Shown: in pieces, positions 1 through 8,766 of the stretch
How positions within the stretch are numbered: position 1 is the stretch's first letter
Layout: each line of letters begins with the position of its first letter
DNA from: Methylomarinovum tepidoasis
Lineage (GTDB): Bacteria; Pseudomonadota; Gammaproteobacteria; Methylococcales; Methylothermaceae
Length of the DNA: 64,000 nucleotides
Direction: 5' to 3'
NCBI RefSeq assembly: GCF_030294985.1
Contig: NZ_AP024718.1
Location: 372,001 to 436,000 of the forward strand
Translations under genes and position numbers: made by a program
Notes under the pieces: generated by a model
What the model saw: the letters and a program-made list of their open reading frames with translations, nothing else
Told to the model about the DNA's origin: nothing
Databases searched by the model: none

Positions 1-1597
1 ACGCCTCCAGGGGCGACAGGTCCTCGTCCTCGTGGCCGAGGGCGAACTGGCGGGCGGCGTTGACCAGTTCCTTGAGGTTCTCCACCCGCACCTCGCCCTG
101 ATCGCCCTTTTCCCTGGCGTAGTGGGCCAGCAGCCCCGTTCCCTCCACCACCTGCCTGACCTGATCCGGCAGGGACAGAGCGGCGGTGGCTGCGTCGAGG
201 GCATCGACCAGCTGCAGGAATTTCCCCAGGGCGTTGCGGGCCCGGGCCGGCAGGTCATGGGAGCGGCACAGGGATTCGGCGGCCCGCCACAGGGAGAGGC
301 CCTGGGCGCGGGCGTGTTCGCGCACCGCATCGAGGGTGCGGGGGCCGATGCCGCGGGTGGGCAGGTTCACCACTCGTTCGAAGGAGGGATCGTCGTCGCG
401 GCTGGCGAGCAGGCGCAGATAGGCCAGGGCGCTCTTGATCTCGGCGCGCTCGAAGAAGCGCAGGCCGCCATAGACCCGGTAGGGGATGCCGGCGGCGAGC
501 AGTTGTTCCTCGAACAGGCGCGACTGGGCGTTGGAACGGTAGAGGATCGCCGCCTCGCTGCCGCGGCGGCCGGATTCCAGCCACTGCTGGATGCGGCCGA
601 CGACGAAACGGGCCTCGTCGAGGTCGTTGAAGGCGGCATAGACCGAAATCGGCTCGCCCCTGGCGCCGGCGGTCCACAGCTTCTTGCCCAGGCGACCGGC
701 ATTATGGGCGATGAGGGCGTTGGCGGCATCGAGAATATGGCCGGTGGAACGGTAGTTCTGCTCCAGCCGCACCAGGCGGTGACCGGGGCAGTCGGCCTGG
801 AAGCGGCGGATGTTCTCGACCCGGGCCCCGCGCCAGCCGTAGATGGACTGGTCGTCGTCGCCGACCACGAACAGGTTGTCGCGCGTCTCGGTCAGCAGGC
901 GCAGCCAGGCGTACTGGATGGTGTTGGTGTCCTGGAATTCGTCCACCAGCACGTGGCCGAAGCGACGGCGGTAGTGTTCCAGCAGCGACGGGCGGTCGCG
1001 CAGCAGCTCGTGGGCCCGCAGCAGCAGCTCGCCGAAGTCCACCAGACCGGCGCGCCGGCACTGGCGCTCGTATTCCTGGTAGATGTCGAGCATCTGGCGC
1101 TCGAACAGGTCGCCGGCGACGATGTGCTCGGGGCGGCGGCCTTCGTCCTTCTGGGCGTTGATGTACCACTGGATCTGCCGCGGCGGCCAGCGGCCCTCGT
1201 CCAGCTTCATTTCCCGCAGGATGCGGCGGATCAGGCGGTACTGGTCGTCGCTGTCGAGCACCTGGAAGCCGTCGGGCAGGCCGGCCTCGGCGGCGTGGCG
1301 GCGCAGCAGGCGGTGGGCGAGGCCGTGGAAGGTGCCCAGCCACATGCCGCGGGTGTCGATGCCCAGCAGGTCCTCCACCCGGCCGCGCATCTCCCGCGCC
1401 GCCTTGTTGGTGAAGGTGACCGCCATCAAGGCGTGGGGGCGCATGCCCTCCACCTGCATCAGCCAGGCCAGACGGTGGACCAGCACCCGGGTCTTGCCGC
1501 TGCCGGCGCCGGCCAGCACCAACACCGGCTGCAGGGGGGCGGAGACGGCTTCGCGCTGGGCGTCGTTGAGGGGATCGAGGATTGCGGTGATGTCCAT
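1..1597 (-). CDS. uvrD: ATP-dependent DNA helicase UvrD/PcrA (C-terminus outside window)
   Basis: Superfamily 1A 3'-5' DNA helicase used in mismatch and nucleotide-excision repair. About 532 residues are visible from the start at 1597 (MDITAILDPLND). Motif I reads VLAGAGSGKT, motif II VDEFQDTN, motif III GDDDQSIYGWRGA and motif IV LEQNYRS, all in the usual order. The family is about 720 residues long, so the missing part is the C-terminal 2B/2A end. It is transcribed away from the DUF2892 gene, with 83 bp between the two starts. UvrD and Rep/PcrA are hard to separate from motifs alone. The N-terminal DxLNDxQREAV pattern favours UvrD. Confidence 0.93.
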   Translation of the reverse strand, partial: MDITAILDPLNDAQREAVSAPLQPVLVLAGAGSGKTRVLVHRLAWLMQVEGMRPHALMAVTFTNKAAREMRGRVEDLLGIDTRGMWLGTFHGLAHRLLRRHAAEAGLPDGFQVLDSDDQYRLIRRILREMKLDEGRWPPRQIQWYINAQKDEGRRPEHIVAGDLFERQMLDIYQEYERQCRRAGLVDFGELLLRAHELLRDRPSLLEHYRRRFGHVLVDEFQDTNTIQYAWLRLLTETRDNLFVVGDDDQSIYGWRGARVENIRRFQADCPGHRLVRLEQNYRSTGHILDAANALIAHNAGRLGKKLWTAGARGEPISVYAAFNDLDEARFVVGRIQQWLESGRRGSEAAILYRSNAQSRLFEEQLLAAGIPYRVYGGLRFFERAEIKSALAYLRLLASRDDDPSFERVVNLPTRGIGPRTLDAVREHARAQGLSLWRAAESLCRSHDLPARARNALGKFLQLVDALDAATAALSLPDQVRQVVEGTGLLAHYAREKGDQGEVRVENLKELVNAARQFALGHEDEDLSPLEA

Positions 1598-1680
1598 GGC
1601 ACCTTATTTTACCGGATCGGTCCCCCACCATTTGCGATATACTAGCGGGCAGTTTCACAACCGCTTGTGGAGGCACCGCT

Positions 1681-2013
1681 ATGGAATTCGATTTCAAGCG
1701 CATGTTCCAGTACGAACGCAACGTCGGCGACCGGGACCGCCAGATCCGCTACGGCGTCGGCGCCCTGTCCATCCTGATCTCGCTGTTTCTGGGCAGCATC
1801 CCGCTGCTGCTGCTGGGCATCGGCCTGCTGGCATCCGGCTTCACCCGCTTCTGCCCGATCTACGCCGCGATGGGCAAGAGCACCCTGCCGCCGTGCTGCG
1901 CCGGCAAGATGAAAGAGGAAGAGTCCCACGGCTGCTGCGGCGGCGAGGAAAAGAAAGCCGAAGCCGGTCAGCACGGCTGCTGCGGCGGCGAAGGCCACGG
2001 ACACGCCCACTGA
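1681..2013 (+). CDS. DUF2892 (YgaP-type) membrane protein with Cys/His-rich tail
   Basis: 110 residues. The N-terminal half carries the DUF2892 signature (ERNVGDRDRQIRYGVG) followed by a hydrophobic hairpin at about residues 26-58, so it should sit in the inner membrane. The C-terminal ~45 residues are unusual: PPCCAGK, then two copies of HGCCGGE separated by a charged linker, then GHGHAH. Repeated CC and His pairs suggest binding of a soft metal such as Cu, Zn or Ni, but that is inference. A strong ribosome site (GTGGAGG) precedes the ATG. A TATACT -10-like hexamer lies at 1638-1643, with no clear -35. It is a single gene, with a CBS protein downstream in the same direction. Confidence 0.8.
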   Translation: MEFDFKRMFQYERNVGDRDRQIRYGVGALSILISLFLGSIPLLLLGIGLLASGFTRFCPIYAAMGKSTLPPCCAGKMKEEESHGCCGGEEKKAEAGQHGCCGGEGHGHAH

Positions 2014-2103
2014 CCCCATCCTCCGCGCAGGGACGCGCGCCTTCCTCATTCCCCGCCTCGACTATACTTGTTCCCGACAAACTGGGAACGAGGTCATACT
2101 TCC

Positions 2104-2520
2104 ATGCGCATCGGCGACATCATGGCCCGCCCCGTCAAGGCGGTGGACATGGACGCAAGCCTGCGTCTGATCAAGGGCATCCTGGAAAATTCCGGCTTTC
2201 ATCATCTGCCGGTGGTGGAGGGCAAGCGCCTGGTCGGCCTCATCACCGACCGGGACGTCTCCCACATGATCAGCCCCTACGTCGGCACCCCGTCGGAAAC
2301 CGAACGCGACCGGGAAACCCTGAAAAAGCGCGCCCACCAGATCATGCGCCGCGATCCGCCCTGCGTGCGCCCGGAAACCTACATCGACGCCGCCATCGCC
2401 CTGCTGCTGGAATACAAGCTCACCGCCCTGCCGGTGGTCAACCGCCACCGGGTGCTCAAGGGCATCGTCACCTGGCGCGATCTGCTGCGCCACCAGTTAG
2501 ATCAGTCGCGGCGCCGATAG
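2104..2520 (+). CDS. CBS-domain protein
   Basis: 138 residues made almost entirely of two CBS motifs. The first runs from MRIGDIMARPVKAVD to LVGLITDRDVS, and the second from ImRRDPPCVRPE to LKGIVTWRDLL. CBS pairs usually bind adenosyl nucleotides and regulate a partner, and no partner domain is fused here. I chose the ATG at 2104 because CBS homology begins immediately. The upstream in-frame TTG at 2068 overlaps a TATACT -10-like element (2063-2068) and is unlikely to be translated. The 3' end overlaps the end of the convergent fxsA gene by 19 bp. Confidence 0.8.
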   Translation: MRIGDIMARPVKAVDMDASLRLIKGILENSGFHHLPVVEGKRLVGLITDRDVSHMISPYVGTPSETERDRETLKKRAHQIMRRDPPCVRPETYIDAAIALLLEYKLTALPVVNRHRVLKGIVTWRDLLRHQLDQSRRR

Positions 2521-2939
2521 TCCCCCTCGATCACCGTCGGCCCCCGGCCACCCGCGCCCTGCCCGGAGGGCGGGCGCTGAATCAGCCAGCGCTTGAGCAC
2601 GTATTGGGCGATGCGCCGCCGGGTCGTCGGCAGCAGGCACAGAAAACCCAGAAAGTCGGTGAAAAAACCCGGCGTCAGCAGCAGCGCCCCGCCCACCAAC
2701 AGAATCGGGCCCTCGACGATCTCCAGAGCCGGAATCTTGCCCTGGGCCAGGGACTGCTGCAGCCGGAACCAGGTATGGAAGCCCTCGATGCGCAGCAACC
2801 AAGCCCCCAGCACGGCGGTAAACACCACCATGGCGATGGTGGGAATGGGGCCGATGATACCGCCGATCACCAGCAGCAGATAGATCTCGATCAGCGGGAC
2901 GATGAGAAAGACGAGGAAAAGCAGGCGGAAGGGATTCAT
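2502..2939 (-). CDS. fxsA: FxsA family inner-membrane protein
   Basis: 145 residues beginning MNPFRLLFLVFLIVPLIEIY, the hallmark FxsA N-terminus with the invariant P-x-x-E in the first helix. Three further hydrophobic stretches follow (residues ~23-50 and ~75-110), then a basic cytoplasmic tail ending GDYRRRD. In E. coli FxsA antagonises phage T7 F-exclusion when overproduced; its normal role is unknown. The ORF extends upstream to 3002, but homology starts at the ATG at 2939. It diverges from cutA with 53 bp between starts, and converges on the CBS gene with a 19-bp overlap. Confidence 0.85.
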   Translation of the reverse strand: MNPFRLLFLVFLIVPLIEIYLLLVIGGIIGPIPTIAMVVFTAVLGAWLLRIEGFHTWFRLQQSLAQGKIPALEIVEGPILLVGGALLLTPGFFTDFLGFLCLLPTTRRRIAQYVLKRWLIQRPPSGQGAGGRGPTVIEGDYRRRD

Positions 2940-2992
2940 GATTTTAAGTATGATGATGCGGTTGTCGTTCGATCCATTATGACATTTTCCCC

Positions 2993-3319
2993 ATGCCCAC
3001 ACACTACCGCATCGTTCTGTGCACCTGCCCCGATCCGGACACCGCCACCGGGCTGGCCCGCCGGCTCGTGGAAGAACGGCTGGCCGCCTGCGTCAACGTC
3101 GTCCCCGGGCTGACCTCGGTCTACGCCTGGCAGGGCAGGATCGAAACCGACCGCGAAGTCCTGCTGCTGGCCAAGACCCGCGCCGACCACTTCGAGGCCC
3201 TGGCCGACTGTCTCCGCCGCCATCATCCTTATGAACTTCCGGAAATCGTCGCGGTCCCCATCGAACAGGGCGATTCCCCTTATCTGCAATGGATCGATTC
3301 ATGGCTCGACGCTTCCTGA
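2993..3319 (+). CDS. cutA: Divalent-cation tolerance protein CutA
   Basis: 108 residues, the normal CutA1 length. The sequence has the family's LCTCPDPDTATGLARRLVEERLAA-type start, the ACVNVVPGLTSVYAWQG core and the HPYELPEI signature. CutA1 forms very stable trimers related to PII proteins. It was linked to copper tolerance in E. coli, but its biochemical role is unsettled. It overlaps the start of dsbD by 19 bp, the same cutA-dsbD order as in E. coli, so the two are probably co-transcribed. Confidence 0.92.
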   Translation: MPTHYRIVLCTCPDPDTATGLARRLVEERLAACVNVVPGLTSVYAWQGRIETDREVLLLAKTRADHFEALADCLRRHHPYELPEIVAVPIEQGDSPYLQWIDSWLDAS

Positions 3320-5112
3320 TTCTGCTGCTGTTTCTGGCGCCGCCGCTGCTACAGGCGGCCAACCCGCTGGAAAAGTTGGGCTTAAGTCTGTTCCAGGACG
3401 CGCTGCTGCCGGCGGACGAAGCCTTCCGCCTGCAGGCCGAGGTGCACGACCCGGATACCGTCGTCCTGCGCTGGCAGATCGCCGACGGCTACTATCTCTA
3501 CCGCGACCGGCTTCGCGCCGAGTCGCAGACCCCGGCGGTCGCCCTCGGCCCGCTGCGGCTGCCGCCCGGCCTCCCCAAGACCGATCCTGAATTCGGCAGC
3601 GTGGAAATCTATCACGGCCAGGTGGCAGGCATCCTGCCGCTGCGGCAACGCCCGCCGGACGGCACCGCGTTGACGCTCAAAGTCCACTATCAAGGCTGCG
3701 CCGAAAAGGGCATCTGCTACCCGCCCATCGTCAAGACCGTGCGTCTGACCCTGCCGCCGCTGCCCCAGACCGCACCGGCCACCACCACCCCCGATACGGC
3801 CGCCCCGCTGGCGGAGCAGGACCGCATCGCCCGCGCCATCGGCAACCAGAGCTTCTGGCTGACCCTGGCGAGCTTCCTCGGCTTCGGCATCCTGCTGGCG
3901 TTCACCCCCTGCTGCTTTCCGATGCTGCCGATCCTGTCGGGCATCATCGTCGGCCACGGCCACCGCATCACCACCGCGCGGGCGTTCCTCCTGTCGCTGA
4001 CCTACGTGCTGGCCTCGGCCCTGACCTACACCGCCTTCGGGGTGCTGGCGGGCCTGTTCGGCGCCAATCTGCAGGCGGCCTTCCAGCATCCCTGGGTCAT
4101 CGCCGCCTTCGCCGCCCTGTTCGTGGCCCTGGCCCTATCCATGTTCGGCCTCTACGAACTGCAGATGCCCGCCAGCTGGCAGACCCGCCTCAGCCGCCTC
4201 CAGGGTCACGGCGGCAGCCTGGTCAACGCGGCGGTGATGGGGGTGCTGTCGGCCCTGATCGTCGGCCCCTGCGTCGCCGCCCCTTTGGCCGGGGCGCTGA
4301 TCTACATCGGCCAAACCGGCGACGCCCTGCTGGGCGGCGCGGCCTTGTTCGCCATGGGGCTGGGCATGGGGTTGCCCCTGCTGGCGGTCGGCACCTCGGC
4401 CGGCCGCCTGCTGCCCAAAGCGGGGCTGTGGATGAACACGGTCAAGGCGGTGTTCGGGGTGGTGATGCTGGGGGTGGCGATCTGGATGCTGGAGCGCATC
4501 CTGCCGCCGGCGCTCACCCTGCTGCTGTGGGCGCTGTGGCTGATCGTGCCGGCCATTTACCTGGGCGCCGCCACACCGCTGCCGGAGACGGCTTCCCACA
4601 GCCGCCGGTTGGGAAAGGCCCTGGGCGTGGTGATGCTGACCTACGGCATCCTGCTGCTGGTGGGGCTGGCCGCCGGCAGCCGCGACGTCTTCCAACCCCT
4701 CAAGGGGCTGACGGTCCAGGCCGGGATGCCGGCGGCCGCCCCCCTGCAGCCGCAGACCGTCGCCTCGCCCGCCGAACTCGACCGCGCCCTGACCCAAGCC
4801 CGGGGCCACTGGACGATGCTCGATTTCTATGCCGACTGGTGCATCTCCTGCAAGGAGCTGGAGCACCAGACTTTCACCGATCCCGGCGTCCGCCGGGCCC
4901 TCGCCCCCCTGAAGCTGCTCAAGGCCGACGTCACCGCCGACAGCGAAGCCCAGCGGCGCCTGCTGCGGCGGTTCGACCTCGTCGGCCCGCCGGCGTTGAT
5001 CTTTTTCGATCCCCAGGGGCGCGAATGCCGCGCGGCGCGGCTGGTCGGCTACGTCGATGCGGAGGCCTTCCTGCGTCATCTGCAGAGTCTGCCCCGGCGC
5101 TGCCCCGCCTGA
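3301..5112 (+). CDS. dsbD: Thiol:disulfide interchange protein DsbD
   Basis: 603 residues. A signal peptide ([17 protein letters not shown]) is followed by the periplasmic alpha domain with its Cys pair in [11 protein letters not shown]. An eight-helix membrane domain (residues ~180-440) contains [10 protein letters not shown] and the second Cys in [13 protein letters not shown]-terminal thioredoxin-like gamma domain carries [10 protein letters not shown]. All three redox pairs are present, so electrons can pass from cytoplasmic thioredoxin to periplasmic DsbC/cytochrome c maturation partners. I prefer the ATG at 3301; an in-frame ATG at 3289 would add MDRF. Translation probably couples to cutA. 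Repeat element 1 follows 31 bp after the stop. Confidence 0.95.
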   Translation: MARRFLILLLFLAPPLLQAANPLEKLGLSLFQDALLPADEAFRLQAEVHDPDTVVLRWQIADGYYLYRDRLRAESQTPAVALGPLRLPPGLPKTDPEFGSVEIYHGQVAGILPLRQRPPDGTALTLKVHYQGCAEKGICYPPIVKTVRLTLPPLPQTAPATTTPDTAAPLAEQDRIARAIGNQSFWLTLASFLGFGILLAFTPCCFPMLPILSGIIVGHGHRITTARAFLLSLTYVLASALTYTAFGVLAGLFGANLQAAFQHPWVIAAFAALFVALALSMFGLYELQMPASWQTRLSRLQGHGGSLVNAAVMGVLSALIVGPCVAAPLAGALIYIGQTGDALLGGAALFAMGLGMGLPLLAVGTSAGRLLPKAGLWMNTVKAVFGVVMLGVAIWMLERILPPALTLLLWALWLIVPAIYLGAATPLPETASHSRRLGKALGVVMLTYGILLLVGLAAGSRDVFQPLKGLTVQAGMPAAAPLQPQTVASPAELDRALTQARGHWTMLDFYADWCISCKELEHQTFTDPGVRRALAPLKLLKADVTADSEAQRRLLRRFDLVGPPALIFFDPQGRECRAARLVGYVDAEAFLRHLQSLPRRCPA

Positions 5113-5143
5113 GGGAGCAGGATTTCTTAAATTTATCCCAGCC

Positions 5144-5253
5144 GAGGCGGGAGGCAGGTGGTCTGATTCGAAAGCCTCGCCGGCAGGGAGGCCGGCGTGG
5201 AGCCTACAGGGACGTATTGACGGCGTCTTTCGAAGCAGACCCCCTGCCTCCTC
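5144..5253. repeat. Large palindromic element 1 (divergent subtype)
   Basis: A ~110-bp imperfect palindrome in the dsbD-aroQ gap. The outer arms (5144-5174 and 5227-5253) pair over about 24 positions with two mismatches. Inside are a CGCCGGC...GCCGGCG hairpin (from about 5178) and then a core reading CTACAGGGACGTATTGACGG. This core corresponds position by position to the CCAGGGATGGATTCACGG core of the other four copies, but differs at several bases. No T-tract follows the stem, so it is not a standard intrinsic terminator. The remainder of the gap, up to the aroQ start, shows nothing else. Confidence 0.75.
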
Positions 5254-5339
5254 AGCCCTTACCCGAGCAACCGCCGTTCTGGACAAAATCCAGCCATTTC
5301 TGCACAATAACCCGGCTTTTTCCACCTTTTCCTCACACG

Positions 5340-5783
5340 ATGGCGCGCATTTCCGTTCTCAACGGCCCCAATCTCAACCTCCTCGGCACCCGCGAACCAG
5401 AGGTTTACGGCACCACCACCCTGGCTGACATCGAACGGCGCCTGCGCGAACAGGCCCGGCGTCAGGGGCACGACCTGGACTTCCAGCAGAGCAACGCCGA
5501 ACACGTTCTGGTGGAAACCATCCACGAGGCCTGGCGCCGTCAGGTCGCCTTCATCCTCATCAATCCGGGCGCCTTCACCCACACCAGCGTGGCCCTGCGC
5601 GACGCCTTTCTGGCGACCCGCATACCCTTCATCGAGGTGCACCTCTCCAACGTCCACGCCCGCGAACCGTTCCGGCATCACTCCTACCTGTCCGACATCG
5701 CCCAAGGCGTCATCTGCGGGCTGGGGGCCCTGGGATACGAACTTGCGTTGCAAGCCGCCATTCACCACATCCGCGAGACCTGA
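5340..5783 (+). CDS. aroQ: Type II 3-dehydroquinate dehydratase
   Basis: 147 residues, the normal length for the dodecameric type II enzyme. It converts 3-dehydroquinate to 3-dehydroshikimate in the shikimate pathway. The signature [19 protein letters not shown] is at the N-terminus, containing the catalytic Arg and Tyr. [26 protein letters not shown] and FRHHSYLS supply the substrate-binding and catalytic His residues. The ATG at 5340 is the only start that fits. It is followed after 4 bp by accB, the aroQ-accB-accC order common in gammaproteobacteria. Confidence 0.96.
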   Translation: MARISVLNGPNLNLLGTREPEVYGTTTLADIERRLREQARRQGHDLDFQQSNAEHVLVETIHEAWRRQVAFILINPGAFTHTSVALRDAFLATRIPFIEVHLSNVHAREPFRHHSYLSDIAQGVICGLGALGYELALQAAIHHIRET

Positions 5784-5787
5784 GGTT

Positions 5788-6255
5788 ATGGACATTAGAA
5801 AAATTAAAAAACTGCTCGAACTGCTCGAAGACACCAGCATCGCCGAAATCGAGATCCACGAGGGGGAGGAGTCGGTCCGCATCACCCGCGTCAGCCAGAC
5901 CCAGCAGACCGTGGTCCAGGTGCCGGCGCCCGAGATCCAGCCGCCCCCGCAGCCGGCCCAGCCGCCCACCCCGGCGGCAGAGGCCCCGGCCGCCGAAGCC
6001 GCCGGCGAGGAGGAACTGAAGGGCCACATCGTCCGCTCCCCCATGGTCGGCACCTTCTACCGTGCTCCCGCCCCCGGGGCCAAACCCTTCGTCGAGGTGG
6101 GCCAGCACGTCAACGTCGGCGACACCCTGTGCATCATCGAGGCGATGAAGATCCTCAACCAGATCGAGGCGGACAAATCCGGCGTCGTCACCAAGATCCT
6201 GGTGGAGGACGGCCAGCCGGTGGAGTACAACCAGCCGTTGTTCGTGATCGAATAA
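5788..6255 (+). CDS. accB: Acetyl-CoA carboxylase biotin carboxyl carrier protein
   Basis: 155 residues. The N-terminal segment [20 protein letters not shown] is followed by a flexible Pro/Ala-rich linker (residues ~45-72). The C-terminal biotinyl domain has the biotinylated lysine in [17 protein letters not shown] and the thumb region [20 protein letters not shown]. It carries the carboxyl group between AccC and the AccAD carboxyltransferase in fatty-acid synthesis. The ATG at 5788 follows a GAGGTT ribosome site only 4 bp after aroQ. accC begins 7 bp downstream. Confidence 0.97.
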   Translation: MDIRKIKKLLELLEDTSIAEIEIHEGEESVRITRVSQTQQTVVQVPAPEIQPPPQPAQPPTPAAEAPAAEAAGEEELKGHIVRSPMVGTFYRAPAPGAKPFVEVGQHVNVGDTLCIIEAMKILNQIEADKSGVVTKILVEDGQPVEYNQPLFVIE

Positions 6256-6262
6256 GACAGGG

Positions 6263-7618
6263 ATGCCCAACATGCTCGACAAGATCGTCATCGCCAACCG
6301 GGGCGAGATCGCCCTGCGCATCCTGCGCGCCTGCCGCGAACTGGGGGTGCGCGCCGTCGCCGTCCACTCCGAGGCCGACCGCGACCTCAAGCACGTGCTC
6401 ATGGCCGACGAGTCGGTGTGCATCGGCCCGCCGCCGTCCTCCGACAGCTATCTCAATATCCCCGCCATCATCAGCGCCGCCGAGGTCACCGATGCGGTCG
6501 CCATCCATCCCGGCTACGGCTTTCTCGCCGAAAACGCCGATTTCGCCGAACGGGTGATCCAGAGCGGCTTCATCTTCATCGGCCCGCGGCCGGAAACCAT
6601 CCGCCTGATGGGGGACAAGATCTCCGCCAAGGAGGCCATGAAGCGGGCCGGGGTGCCCTGCGTGCCCGGCTCCGACGGCCCCCTGAGCGACGACCTGGAC
6701 GAGAACCTGCGCCTGGCGCGGGAAATCGGCTTCCCGGTCATCGTCAAGGCGGCCGCCGGCGGCGGGGGACGCGGCATGCGGGTGGTGCACTCGGAGGCGG
6801 CGCTCGCCAACGCCATCACCATCACCCGCAGCGAGGCCCGCACCGCCTTCGGCAGCGATGAGCTCTACATGGAGAAATTCCTGGAGAAGCCACGCCACAT
6901 CGAGATCCAGGTGCTGGCCGACAGCCACGGCAACGTCATCCACCTGGGGGAACGCGACTGCTCCATGCAGCGCCGCCACCAGAAGGTCATCGAGGAGGCC
7001 CCGGCCCCGGGCATCACCGAAGACCAGCGCCGCTTCATCGGCGAGCGCTGCGTCGAAGCCTGCCGGGAGATCGGCTACCTGGGGGCCGGCACTTTCGAGT
7101 TCCTGTACGAGGACGGGGAGTTCTACTTCATCGAGATGAACACCCGCATCCAGGTGGAACATCCGGTCACCGAGATGGTCACCGGGGTGGACCTGATCAA
7201 GGAACAATTGCGCATCGCGGCAGGCGAACCTTTGTCCTACGCCCAGGAAGACATCGTCATCCGCGGCCACGCGGTGGAATGCCGCGTCAACGCCGAGGAT
7301 CCGGAAACCTTCATGCCATCCCCCGGCCCCATCGAGCAGCTGCACGTGCCCGGCGGCCCCGGCATCCGGGTGGACACCCACATCTACGCCGGCTACAAGG
7401 TGCCGCCCTATTACGACTCGATGATCGGCAAGTTCATCGCCCACGGCGAAACCCGCGACAGCGCCCTGGCGCGGATGCGCACGGCCCTGAGCGAAACCAT
7501 CGTCACCGGCATCAAGACCAACGTCCCGCTGCTGGCGCGCATCGTCAGTGACAGCGGTTTCCGCGCCGGCGGCCAGACCATCCACTATCTGGAAGACCTG
7601 CTCGGCTTGCGGGAATGA
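6263..7618 (+). CDS. accC: Acetyl-CoA carboxylase biotin carboxylase subunit
   Basis: 451 residues, standard length. It performs ATP-dependent carboxylation of biotin on AccB. The N-terminus [20 protein letters not shown], the glycine-rich ATP loop [11 protein letters not shown], the metal-binding [20 protein letters not shown] and the [20 protein letters not shown]-type segment are all present. The ATG at 6263 sits close to a CAGGG ribosome site. The ATG at 6272 (MLDKIV) matches most homologues equally well. Palindromic element 2 starts 12 bp after the stop. Confidence 0.97.
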   Translation: MPNMLDKIVIANRGEIALRILRACRELGVRAVAVHSEADRDLKHVLMADESVCIGPPPSSDSYLNIPAIISAAEVTDAVAIHPGYGFLAENADFAERVIQSGFIFIGPRPETIRLMGDKISAKEAMKRAGVPCVPGSDGPLSDDLDENLRLAREIGFPVIVKAAAGGGGRGMRVVHSEAALANAITITRSEARTAFGSDELYMEKFLEKPRHIEIQVLADSHGNVIHLGERDCSMQRRHQKVIEEAPAPGITEDQRRFIGERCVEACREIGYLGAGTFEFLYEDGEFYFIEMNTRIQVEHPVTEMVTGVDLIKEQLRIAAGEPLSYAQEDIVIRGHAVECRVNAEDPETFMPSPGPIEQLHVPGGPGIRVDTHIYAGYKVPPYYDSMIGKFIAHGETRDSALARMRTALSETIVTGIKTNVPLLARIVSDSGFRAGGQTIHYLEDLLGLRE

Positions 7619-7629
7619 TGAGAATCCTC

Positions 7630-7733
7630 AGGCGGCGGGAGACGGTCTGCAGGGCGTACTCGGCCTGGACGGCCGAGTATCGAGCGTCCAGGGATGGATT
7701 CACAGCGTCCCCGCAGACCGTCTCCCGCCGCCT
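7630..7733. repeat. Large palindromic element 2
   Basis: A 104-bp element in the accC-prmA gap. The outer arms 7630-7650 and 7713-7733 are perfectly complementary over 21 bp. Inside are a 9-bp hairpin (TACTCGGCC-TGGAC-GGCCGAGTA, 7657-7679) and then the core TCCAGGGATGGATTCACAGC before CGTCCCC. No T-run follows. Short ORFs crossing it on both strands are by-products of the palindrome, not genes. The prmA start lies 41 bp beyond the element. Confidence 0.85.
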
Positions 7734-7774
7734 GCGACCCTGTGGTTGGATTAAACATACGGAACGGAACCACG

Positions 7775-8644
7775 ATGGCCTGGCGTCAGCTCTCCTTCAC
7801 CCTGCCACAAGCGCTGGCCGATGAGGTCAGTGACCGTCTGGACCTGCTCGGCGCCCAGGCGGTCACCTTCTCCGAGGGCGACGACGAGGAACTGTTCGAG
7901 CCGCTGCCGGGCGAAACCCCGCTATGGCAGCAGACCCGCGCCACCGCCCTGTTCGATCCGGACACCGACACCCACGCCATCGCCGACCGGCTCCAGGCCG
8001 AATTCCCCCAGCTCCAGGACTGGCTCCACGAAACCCTGGCCGACCAGCCCTGGGAACGGGCCTGGCTGGAACACTTCCAACCGCTGAATTTCGGCCGCCT
8101 GTGGGTCTGTCCCAGCGGCCAGACCCCATCCGATCCAGACGCCGTCTGCCTGACCCTCGACCCCGGCCTGGCCTTCGGCACCGGCACCCACCCCACCACA
8201 GCCCTGTGCCTGGAATGGCTCGCCGAGGCGCCGCTGGCCGGCAAAACCGTGATCGACTACGGTTGCGGCTCCGGCATCCTCGCCATCGCCGCCCTACTGC
8301 TGGGGGCCGAGCGGGCCGTCGCCTGCGACATCGATCCCCAGGCCCTGAGCGCCACCTGCGACAACGCCCTCAAGAACCGGGTCGCCGACCGCCTGCACTG
8401 CTGCGACCCCGACCGGATGCTCATGGAAGCGGCCGACATCGTCATCGCCAACATCCTCGCCGGCCCGCTGGTGGAACTCGCCCCCCGCCTGACGGCCCTG
8501 ACCAAAAGCGGCGGCCGGCTGGTGCTCTCCGGCGTGCTCGAAAGCCAGCTGCCGGCGGTGAGGCAGGCTTACCGGGAACACTTCGACTTCGACATACCGG
8601 CGGTGCTGGAAGGCTGGGGACGGCTGCACGGTCTAAAATACTAA
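7775..8644 (+). CDS. prmA: Ribosomal protein L11 methyltransferase
   Basis: 289 residues. This SAM-dependent enzyme trimethylates ribosomal protein L11. The N-terminal substrate-recognition domain (MAWRQLSFTLPQALADEVSD) is followed by a Rossmann-fold domain with LDPGLAFGTGTHPTTALCLE and VIDYGCGSGILAIAALLLGA (SAM motif I) and the DIVIANILAGPL motif. I chose the ATG at 7775; the longer frame from 7694 runs into the palindromic repeat. It follows accC, as in many gammaproteobacteria. Confidence 0.95.
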   Translation: MAWRQLSFTLPQALADEVSDRLDLLGAQAVTFSEGDDEELFEPLPGETPLWQQTRATALFDPDTDTHAIADRLQAEFPQLQDWLHETLADQPWERAWLEHFQPLNFGRLWVCPSGQTPSDPDAVCLTLDPGLAFGTGTHPTTALCLEWLAEAPLAGKTVIDYGCGSGILAIAALLLGAERAVACDIDPQALSATCDNALKNRVADRLHCCDPDRMLMEAADIVIANILAGPLVELAPRLTALTKSGGRLVLSGVLESQLPAVRQAYREHFDFDIPAVLEGWGRLHGLKY

Positions 8645-8766
8645 CGTACTTCCACTGCACCCAGGGGGGACGGTCTATCGCATCGAGGCCCAGTGGCTAC
8701 CTGCTGGAATTGCCGGAGCCGGGCCGCGCCCAGGAAACGACGGTGGAAATTGCGGAGGAAACCCCG

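Noticed and set aside
32-1645. 537-codon plus-strand ORF across the uvrD region
   Set aside because: It is the antisense shadow of uvrD; the minus strand shows all helicase motifs, while this frame gives a low-complexity Gly/Ala/Gln/His protein.
2502-2520. Functional antisense interaction between CBS gene and fxsA
   Set aside because: Only a 19-bp convergent overlap of the coding ends; common and not evidence of regulation.
1083-3113. 676-codon ORF running through uvrD, DUF2892, CBS and fxsA
   Set aside because: Crosses four well-supported genes in other frames; its residues match no family.
5144-7733. Palindromic elements as ordinary Rho-independent terminators
   Set aside because: Stems are far longer than normal, enclose a conserved ~50-nt interior, and no T-tract follows any of the five.
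7548-7773. Short ORFs containing a VQGWIHSVP-like string, also at 13858 and 44474
   Set aside because: They are translations of the palindromic elements; the conserved string is the DNA core, and start/stop positions are not conserved between copies.
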